Source of the DNA: Burkholderiales bacterium
GTDB lineage: Bacteria; Pseudomonadota; Gammaproteobacteria; Burkholderiales; Burkholderiaceae_C
Direction: 5' to 3'
Assembly (NCBI GenBank): GCA_006227785.1
Contig: SBFU01000448.1
Span: 1 to 13,896, forward strand
Length of the DNA stretch: 13,896 bases
The translations under genes and the position numbers were made by a program. Every line of letters starts with the position of its first letter. The first letter of the stretch is position 1. Under the pieces are notes generated by a model. The model did no database searches, was not told where the DNA came from, and worked only from the letters and a program-made list of their open reading frames with translations. This document shows positions 13,424-13,896 of this stretch, one piece after another.

Positions 13424-13896
13424 GACCTCGCTGCCCCTGATCACCGATCCCGCGTTCTACGCCGTGGCGATACCGGCGGTGTTGCTGCTGGGCATGAGCA
13501 AGAGCGGATTCGGATCGGGATTCGGCTCGCTGGCGGTGCCCATGATGGCGCTGGCGGTCACGGTACCCCAGGCGGCGGCCATCCTCATGCCCATCCTGCT
13601 GGTGATGGACCTGATGGGCATGGCCGCGTTTCGCCGCCACGTGGACTGGCGCCTGCTTCGTTTCCTGCTGCTGCCCGGCCTGCTGGGCATTGTCATCGGC
13701 ACCTTGCTGTTCCGTTCGCTCGATGCCCGTGTGGTGGCGGGCATCGTCGGCGGCTTCACCCTGCTGTTTCTGGCCCAGCGCCTGTTGTTCCCGCCGCGGG
13801 CCGACAGCGCACCACCGCCACGGTGGGTCGGCTTCATTCTCACGGCCACATCGGGCTTCACCAGCTTCGTTGCCCACGCCGGCGGTCCGCCCATCA
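13422..13896 (+). CDS. TauE/SafE-family permease, 3'-truncated by the window end
   Basis: An open frame runs from the ATG at 13422 through the last base, giving 158 residues with no stop. It is very hydrophobic, with membrane segments at about residues 12-28, 36-70 and 80-122 and another starting near 135. The N-terminal SKSGFGSGFGSLAVPMMAL (26-44) and the later HAGGPP (152-157) are hallmarks of TauE/SafE (DUF81) permeases, which export sulfite, sulfoacetate or related organosulfur anions. The substrate here is unknown. The full protein is normally about 250 residues, so roughly 90 are missing. No Shine-Dalgarno sequence is apparent before the ATG. This ATG and the candidate ATG of the minus-strand TRIC gene overlap in one CATG. 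Confidence 0.88.
   Translation, partial: MTSLPLITDPAFYAVAIPAVLLLGMSKSGFGSGFGSLAVPMMALAVTVPQAAAILMPILLVMDLMGMAAFRRHVDWRLLRFLLLPGLLGIVIGTLLFRSLDARVVAGIVGGFTLLFLAQRLLFPPRADSAPPPRWVGFILTATSGFTSFVAHAGGPPI

Noticed and set aside
13383..13894. Minus-strand frames of 145-164 codons at the right edge
   Set aside because: The plus strand here encodes a TauE/SafE permease with clear membrane segments and the HAGGPP motif. The minus frames are Gln/Arg/Ala-rich shadows.

Overview
The window is a GC-rich, gene-dense stretch of bacterial chromosome. The protein families and the intergenic repeats point to a betaproteobacterium of the order Burkholderiales, most likely Comamonadaceae (a Hydrogenophaga- or Acidovorax-like organism). 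This placement rests on recognition, not on a search. No phage, insertion sequence, CRISPR array or complete mobile element is visible, and the layout looks like a core-genome region.

Left part (1-1100): a chemoreceptor zinc-binding (CZB) domain protein, possibly the tail of a larger protein cut by the window edge, converges on a secreted DsrE-family protein. A tRNA-Arg(CCU) lies directly upstream of the DsrE gene on the same strand.

Centre (1107-9806, all minus strand, read right to left): five tightly spaced genes encode a MoxR-type AAA+ ATPase, a GNAT N-acetyltransferase, a CoxE-type von Willebrand A (VWA) protein, TamA and TamB. Neighbouring genes overlap by 1 nt or are separated by 4-13 nt, so they probably form one transcription unit. 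MoxR and VWA proteins usually work as a chaperone-like pair. TamA (outer membrane, Omp85 superfamily) and TamB (a long periplasm-spanning AsmA-like protein) form the translocation and assembly module that serves the outer membrane. The unit therefore joins a cytoplasmic ATPase/adaptor module to an envelope-assembly module.

Right of the operon, a diheme cytochrome c4-like gene is transcribed divergently from moxR. The two predicted -10 boxes overlap in one AT-rich patch near 9882-9891. The cytochrome gene is followed by a structured, repeat-like intergenic element and a strong intrinsic terminator. Next come a DUF1841 protein (minus) and, divergent from it, a 400-residue thiolase of the 3-oxoadipyl-CoA (PcaF) type.

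Far right (12493-13896): a 277-bp non-coding stretch holds two palindromic repeat elements. Then come a TRIC/UPF0126-family membrane protein (minus) and the 5' part of a TauE/SafE-family permease (plus) that runs off the window. Candidate start codons of these last two divergent genes share the same CATG tetranucleotide.

I see no wholly new multi-gene system. The points most worth following up are the MoxR-GNAT-VWA-TamA-TamB arrangement, the overlapping divergent promoters, the tRNA-led DsrE gene and the structured intergenic repeats.
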